This document shows, piece after piece, positions 59,630 through 64,000 of a stretch of 64,000 nucleotides of DNA. This stretch comes from DATEDA01 sp963820965 (lineage in GTDB: Bacteria; Pseudomonadota; Gammaproteobacteria; Burkholderiales; SG8-39): NCBI GenBank assembly GCA_963820965.1, contig CAWGCC010000003.1, positions 62,001 to 126,000 on the forward strand. Reading direction: 5' to 3'. The notes under the pieces were generated by a model. It saw only the letters and a program-made list of their open reading frames with translations, was not told the DNA's origin and did no database searches. A program made the translations under genes and the position numbers. Every line of letters starts with the position of its first letter. Positions within the stretch are counted from its first letter, which is position 1.

Positions 59630-62059
59630 TCAGTCATAGGTGCCATAGGCGCCTGGCCTGCCGGGCAGGATCGGCGTCACCCGCCCGCCCGTTTCCATCG
59701 GCACCGCCGGCCCGCCGAAGCCCCCGGAGTCGAGCGATCTGTCGGCCGTCGACTGGTTAATGAGCGAATAGCCCGGGATGCTGCGCCGTAGGATCTCGAG
59801 CGGGTTGGGCCCGATGCGCGCGATGCCGCTGAACTCGAGCTGCACGAAGAACGCCGTCGTTTCCTGCGCCGTCGCGGTCTGGAACTGCTGCGCGACCGCG
59901 CGGACGATCCAGCAGCCGGCATTATATTCGAGGCCGGCGAGCGTCTCGACGGTCTGGCGCCCCTCGATGTCGTAGCTATAGCGCGCAACGCCGTAAAAGC
60001 CGCCGCCGAGCGGCCACTGCGCTGCGGCATCGACGCTGTTGATCGTGCCGGCGCCAGCGGTGTAGTTCTGGTTGGCATAGCGGTAGGCGAGGCTCACCAC
60101 CGACGCCGGCGCCGGGGAGTAGCGCGCCCCGGCCGTGAACCTCGCGAAACCGGCGGGATCGTAGAACTGGTACGCCGCGCCGATCTCGGCGGTAATGCTC
60201 GGGGTCACGCGGCCCGCCAGGCCGGCGACTAGCGGCGAGATGTTGCTCGTGCGCACCGGCAGGCCGGGGATCGTCACCTTCTGCTCGGTGAAGTAATAGC
60301 GCTGGCCGAGCACTGCGCGCACCATCTCCTGTCCATCGGAGGGTCGGAGCAGCCGCGACGTCGCCCCGATCGACAGCTGGTTCGCGTTCGCGATGCGATC
60401 GCCGCCGACGAAGATGTTCTCCTGGAAGAGCTGCGAAAAGTTCAGATCGGCGGTCGTAGTGTCGAACACCGGCAGGTTGTTCTGATCCTTGAACGGAACG
60501 TAGAGATAATAGACGCGGGGCTCCAGCGTCTGTACGAAATCGACGCCGAACCAGCGCGTGTCGCGCTCGAAGAAGAGGCCGGAGTCGACGCTGGCGATCG
60601 GCAGGGCGAGCGAGGGCCGCGCGTCGGTGAAGCTGCCGAGCGTCTCGAGGTCGTAGCCGATCGCCGTCACGCCCGCTTTCGGCCTGACGAAGCCGTAGGA
60701 CCTGACCAGCGGCCAGGACACCGATGGGTATCCGGTGGTACGGGTGCCCGTCGGCACCAGGGCGGCGTTCCCGAAGTTCACGAATTCGCCGCGGAAGCCG
60801 AGGTCGACCCCGACCGGGGTCGGCCGCAGCACGTTCAGCAGGAGCTGTGGCTCGCGGAAGTACGGGATCGGCACCGGGTTCTGCGGATCCTGCAGCGTCT
60901 GGAAACGCTGGTAGTTGGCGGTCGCGCTCCACCATCCAGCCGGCGCCCCGTACGTGACAAGCGCCTGCTGCGGCAGATGGGTCTGGGTCGCGATCGACAG
61001 TCGCCCGGAGAGGTCGCGGAAGTAGTTGTCGTCGGAGACCTTCTGGTAGTTCACGAACCCGGAAACCCCGTTCAGTAAGTTGAAGTCGCCCAGGAGCGCG
61101 CTCGCATAGCGGCGCTCCCCGAGCTCCTTATCCTCTGGGAGAATCTCGTAGCGCGCCTCGCCGCGGAAGGTCGGCTGCAGGAACCGGAACTGGTTGAGGA
61201 ACTGGAGGCCGCGCTTCGCCATGTAGCGCGGCGCGATCGTCGCGTCGTAGTTCGGGGCGATGTTCCAGTAGAACGGCGTCACCACCTCGAACCCCACGGT
61301 GTCCTGGATTCCGACCGTCGGCGGGAGAAAACCGGTCTTCCGCTCGTTATTGAGCGAGAAGTCGAACCACGGGATCCGCGGCGTCGGCACGCCGAGGAAG
61401 TTGAGGCGCGCGCCGCGCGCGGTGCCGACCTCGCGGTCCATGTCGATGTCGAGCTCGTTCGCCTGGATGAACCAGTCGTCCTGACCCGGCTTGCAGGTGG
61501 TGAACGTGCCGTCGGTGACGCGGTAGCGCTGGTCGCCCTCGAAGCGGATCGCTCCCGCCTCGCCCCGGCCCTCGACGTCGACCCGCAGGCGCGAGTCCTC
61601 GGTCGCAGTGAGCTGCGCTTCGGGGGGCAGGCCGCGCTTGAGCCGCGAGCGCACCGTGCGCTGCGCGAAGTTGAACGACGGACTTTCGAAGATGCCGCTC
61701 GTGTCGCCGATCCGCATCCGCAGCCGCGGGCCGGTCATCAGATCCTCGCCGACGCGAAGGCGCACGTTGCCGGTCGCCTCGACCTCGTCCACGTCCGTCT
61801 GGTACTTGATTCGATCGGCGATGAGCGTCGTGTCGCCACGACGGATCTCGGCGTCGCCGATCGCTTCGACCTCGGCGCCGCCGAGACCCTCGATGCGATC
61901 GGCGATGAGGTAGGTCGGCAGATCCGGGCTGCGTCCGCTCGGGGGCGGGTCGAGCGAGCGCTCGAGCCGCAGGCCCTGGCCTTGCGCGGCCGCGCCTTGC
62001 CAGGCGAGCGCAAGCGCGATCATCGCCGCAAGCGCGGCGCGTAGGCGACCGGGTGACAT
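59630..62059 (-). CDS. lptD: LPS-assembly protein LptD
   Basis: An 809-residue outer membrane protein that inserts lipopolysaccharide. Signal peptide (about 1-25), an OstA/LptA-like beta-jellyroll domain (TYLIADRIEGLGG...) and a large C-terminal barrel. I chose the ATG at 62059, since the front of the open frame (to 62122) lacks a signal sequence. It diverges from amgK with a gap of about 118 bases. Confidence 0.96.
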   Translation of the reverse strand: MSPGRLRAALAAMIALALAWQGAAAQGQGLRLERSLDPPPSGRSPDLPTYLIADRIEGLGGAEVEAIGDAEIRRGDTTLIADRIKYQTDVDEVEATGNVRLRVGEDLMTGPRLRMRIGDTSGIFESPSFNFAQRTVRSRLKRGLPPEAQLTATEDSRLRVDVEGRGEAGAIRFEGDQRYRVTDGTFTTCKPGQDDWFIQANELDIDMDREVGTARGARLNFLGVPTPRIPWFDFSLNNERKTGFLPPTVGIQDTVGFEVVTPFYWNIAPNYDATIAPRYMAKRGLQFLNQFRFLQPTFRGEARYEILPEDKELGERRYASALLGDFNLLNGVSGFVNYQKVSDDNYFRDLSGRLSIATQTHLPQQALVTYGAPAGWWSATANYQRFQTLQDPQNPVPIPYFREPQLLLNVLRPTPVGVDLGFRGEFVNFGNAALVPTGTRTTGYPSVSWPLVRSYGFVRPKAGVTAIGYDLETLGSFTDARPSLALPIASVDSGLFFERDTRWFGVDFVQTLEPRVYYLYVPFKDQNNLPVFDTTTADLNFSQLFQENIFVGGDRIANANQLSIGATSRLLRPSDGQEMVRAVLGQRYYFTEQKVTIPGLPVRTSNISPLVAGLAGRVTPSITAEIGAAYQFYDPAGFARFTAGARYSPAPASVVSLAYRYANQNYTAGAGTINSVDAAAQWPLGGGFYGVARYSYDIEGRQTVETLAGLEYNAGCWIVRAVAQQFQTATAQETTAFFVQLEFSGIARIGPNPLEILRRSIPGYSLINQSTADRSLDSGGFGGPAVPMETGGRVTPILPGRPGAYGTYD

Positions 62060-62177
62060 CTCTACGCGAGGGGGATGTGCTTTTTTGGCTGCTACAATCG
62101 CACAATCGCTTTCGGAGAGCAACGGCGGAAGCGATGGACCCGAAGACTCCGCCCGCGCAGCAACAGCCCGCTCTGGA

Positions 62178-63185
62178 ATGGAACGTCTCGACGCGCTCGA
62201 GCGCTGGCTCGCCGGCCTCGCTCCCGACGCCCGCTTCGCGCTCGCGCCCGCCTCTGCGGACGCGAGCTTCCGGCGCTATTTCCGCGTCAGTTACGATGGC
62301 GGCACCGTGCGCACCGCGATCGCGATGGACGCCCCGCCCGAGCGCGAGGACTGCCGGCCGTTCGTGCACGTGGCCGGTCTCCTCGAGCGCGCCGGGCTGA
62401 ATGCACCGCGCGTGCTCGCGCAGGACCTCAAGCAAGGGTTTCTGCTGCTGACCGATCTCGGCACGACCACCTTTCTCGCCGCGCTCGAGCACGAGCGCGG
62501 GACGGCGGACAGCCTGTTCGGCGACGCCACCGATGCGCTCGTGAAGTGGCAGCTCGCGAGCCGGCGCGGCGAGCTGCCCGACTATGATGCTGCGCTCCTT
62601 CGCCGCGAGCTCGAACTCTTCCCCGAGTGGTACCTCGGGCGCCATCTCGGCGTCGCGCCCTCGCCGGCCGACCGGGACGTCATCGAGCGCGCGTTCGCAC
62701 TCATCATCGGCGCGAACCTCGCGCAGCCCAGAGTCTTCGTCCATCGCGACTACATGCCGCGCAACCTGATGATCTCCGACCCGAACCCCGGGATCCTCGA
62801 TTTCCAGGACGCTGTGTACGGCCCGATAACCTACGACATCGCCTCGCTCGTAAAGGACGCGTTCATCAGCTGGGAAGAGGAGCGCGCGCTCGACTGGACG
62901 ATCCGCTACTGGGAGAAGGCGAGGCGCGCGCGACTGCCGGTCGACGCCGACTTCGCCGCGTTCTGGCGCGATTGCGAATGGATGGGGCTGCAGCGTCACC
63001 TGAAGGTGGCCGGGATCTTCGCGCGGCTGGCGTATCGCGACGGCAAGCGGCAGTACCTCGACGACACGCCGCGGTTCATCGGGTACATCCGGCCGGTGCT
63101 CGCGCGCTACCGCGCGCTCGGCCCGCTCGCCGCGCTCCTCGACCGGCTCGAAGGACGGCAGGACGGAGCGAGGTACTCGTTTTGA
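62178..63185 (+). CDS. amgK: N-acetylmuramate/N-acetylglucosamine kinase AmgK
   Basis: A 335-residue aminoglycoside-phosphotransferase-fold kinase that recycles cell-wall sugars to their 1-phosphates. Catalytic loop HRDYMPRNLM near 193, metal motif ILDFQDAVYGP. The ATG at 62178 fits the family start (MERLDALERWLAG). It is followed by murU with a 4-base overlap. Confidence 0.92.
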   Translation: MERLDALERWLAGLAPDARFALAPASADASFRRYFRVSYDGGTVRTAIAMDAPPEREDCRPFVHVAGLLERAGLNAPRVLAQDLKQGFLLLTDLGTTTFLAALEHERGTADSLFGDATDALVKWQLASRRGELPDYDAALLRRELELFPEWYLGRHLGVAPSPADRDVIERAFALIIGANLAQPRVFVHRDYMPRNLMISDPNPGILDFQDAVYGPITYDIASLVKDAFISWEEERALDWTIRYWEKARRARLPVDADFAAFWRDCEWMGLQRHLKVAGIFARLAYRDGKRQYLDDTPRFIGYIRPVLARYRALGPLAALLDRLEGRQDGARYSF

Positions 63186-63853
63186 AGGTCATGCTCCTCG
63201 CGGCGGGGAGGGGCGAGCGCATGCGCCCGCTGACCGACTCGACGCCGAAGGCGTTGCTTCCCGCCGGCGGCAAGCCGCTCGTCGTCCGGTTGATCGGCCG
63301 CCTCGCCGCCGAGGGCTACGCCGACTTCGTGATCAACCACGCGCATCTCGGCGCGCTGATCGAGGGCGCGCTCGGCGACGGATCGCAACTCGGCGTGCGG
63401 ATCCGCTACTCGCCGGAAAGCGTGGCGCTGGAGACCGCGGGCGGCATCGCGAACGCGCTCGGGCTCCTCGGGCCCGCGCCGTTTCTCGTCGCGAACGCCG
63501 ATCTGTACGCCGACTACCCGTTCGGGCGGCTGCGCGGCGCGCTGGCCGCCGGGGCGGCGGCGCACCTCGTGCTCGTCGACAATCCGCCGCACCATCCCGG
63601 AGGCGACTTCGCGCTCGCGGGCAGGCGGGTCGCGAACGAGGGTGCCTCCATGCTCACGTTCAGCGGCATCGGCGTCTATCGGCCGGAACTGTTTGCCGAA
63701 ATTCCGCCCGGGACGCGCGCACCGCTCGCACCGCTCATCCGCGCCGCTGCGATGCGAGGATACGTCACCGGCGAGCACTATACGGGCCGCTGGGTCGACG
63801 TAGGCACGCCCGAGCGGCTTGCCCGCCTCGACGCGGAGCTTGGCCGCGCCTGA
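63182..63853 (+). CDS. murU: N-acetylmuramate alpha-1-phosphate uridylyltransferase
   Basis: A 223-residue nucleotidyltransferase with the signature LAAGRGERMRPLTDSTPKALL. With AmgK it forms the direct MurNAc recycling route to UDP-MurNAc, which bypasses MurA and can give fosfomycin resistance. The TTG start overlaps the amgK stop (TTGA); an ATG three codons on is an alternative. Confidence 0.93.
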   Translation: MKVMLLAAGRGERMRPLTDSTPKALLPAGGKPLVVRLIGRLAAEGYADFVINHAHLGALIEGALGDGSQLGVRIRYSPESVALETAGGIANALGLLGPAPFLVANADLYADYPFGRLRGALAAGAAAHLVLVDNPPHHPGGDFALAGRRVANEGASMLTFSGIGVYRPELFAEIPPGTRAPLAPLIRAAAMRGYVTGEHYTGRWVDVGTPERLARLDAELGRA

Positions 63854-63949
63854 CCCGGCGAAGCGGCTCGCGGAGGCGGCCGCGCCGCGCACCCATGAAT
63901 CCGCCGGCCCGCTTGCCCGGCGGACGCCGTCGGCCGACAATCAGCCCGT

Positions 63950-64000
63950 ATGATCGACGTCACCCCTTTCCGCGCGCGGCGCGCCGAGTTGCTCGAACGG
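63950..64000 (+). CDS. Aminopeptidase P-like protein, N-terminal fragment at window edge
   Basis: The first 17 codons from the ATG at 63950 read MIDVTPFRARRAELLER. In betaproteobacteria a Xaa-Pro aminopeptidase (PepP) gene follows murU and begins in this way (F-xx-RR--LL). The rest lies outside the window. Confidence 0.5.
   Translation, partial: MIDVTPFRARRAELLER

Overview
The window is a high-GC chromosomal stretch of a Gram-negative bacterium, most likely a betaproteobacterium (Burkholderiales or Nitrosomonadales type). The evidence is gene order and content: rpe-gph-trpE-trpG-trpD-trpC, miaB-phoH-ybeY-corC-lnt, glyQ-glyS-gmhB-plsC-ygjP-gloA, lptD-surA-rsmA, rplM-rpsI-argC, amgK-murU, Burkholderia-type trimeric porins, a Kdo hydroxylase-like protein and a Coq7-type ubiquinone hydroxylase. 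Nothing marks it as plasmid or prophage. I saw no insertion sequence, integrase, CRISPR array or rRNA. Several genes carry isolated single-base shifts, so sequencing or assembly error has to be kept in mind.

Layout. 0.1-3.3 kb: HdeD-like membrane protein, periplasmic sulfatase and a YidB/DUF937 protein, all minus strand. 3.4-6.3 kb: a stand-alone receiver, a NarL-type regulator and a MASE1 histidine kinase. 6.36-9.71 kb: the most remarkable part, a compact minus-strand operon that encodes a complete ubiquitin-like conjugation set. In transcription order it has a membrane-anchored RING-like zinc protein, a lone J-domain, an E1/ThiF enzyme with an extra zinc ribbon, an 83-residue ubiquitin-like protein, a UBC-fold E2 with a Ubc9-like active site, and a JAMM/JAB isopeptidase. 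9.9-13.4 kb: META-domain fragment, bactofilin, DUF6776 protein, argC, rpsI and rplM. Between rplM and osmC sits a probable promoter-driven small RNA with CUCCUCC motifs. 13.8-16.6 kb: OsmC protein, FadL-type channel and a VapBC toxin-antitoxin pair. 16.7-21.3 kb: Kdo hydroxylase, Coq7, JmjC oxygenase and a frameshifted TPR-methyltransferase. 21.4-24.6 kb: two tandem, nearly identical porin genes, both frameshifted. 24.8-32.3 kb: TPR protein, trpC, trpD, trpG, trpE (C-terminal frameshift), gph and rpe. 32.4-37.1 kb: apaG, a tiny membrane protein, mltA, dsbC, a UbiH-family hydroxylase and a ketopantoate reductase homologue. 37.2-44.2 kb: a CAU tRNA, a secreted protein, miaB to lnt, YdcH and a dienelactone hydrolase. 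44.2-49.2 kb: an NMT1/SsuA-type ABC importer with a ThDP enzyme. 49.5-51.9 kb: an overlapping TetR-kinase-regulator operon, then a rubredoxin. 51.9-64.0 kb: glyQS, gmhB, plsC, ygjP, gloA, rsmA, surA, lptD, amgK, murU and the first codons of an aminopeptidase P-like gene.

Most blocks are housekeeping. trpEGDC makes tryptophan. rplM-rpsI makes ribosomal proteins. lptD-surA builds the outer membrane. amgK-murU recycles peptidoglycan sugars. phoH-ybeY-corC-lnt is an RNA-maturation and envelope cluster. The ubiquitin-like operon is the accessory system. By family knowledge, an E1 would charge the ubiquitin-like protein, the E2 would carry it, the RING-like membrane protein could direct it to targets near the membrane, the JAMM protein would remove it, and the J-domain protein suggests a link to Hsp70 clients. 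The last two roles are inference.
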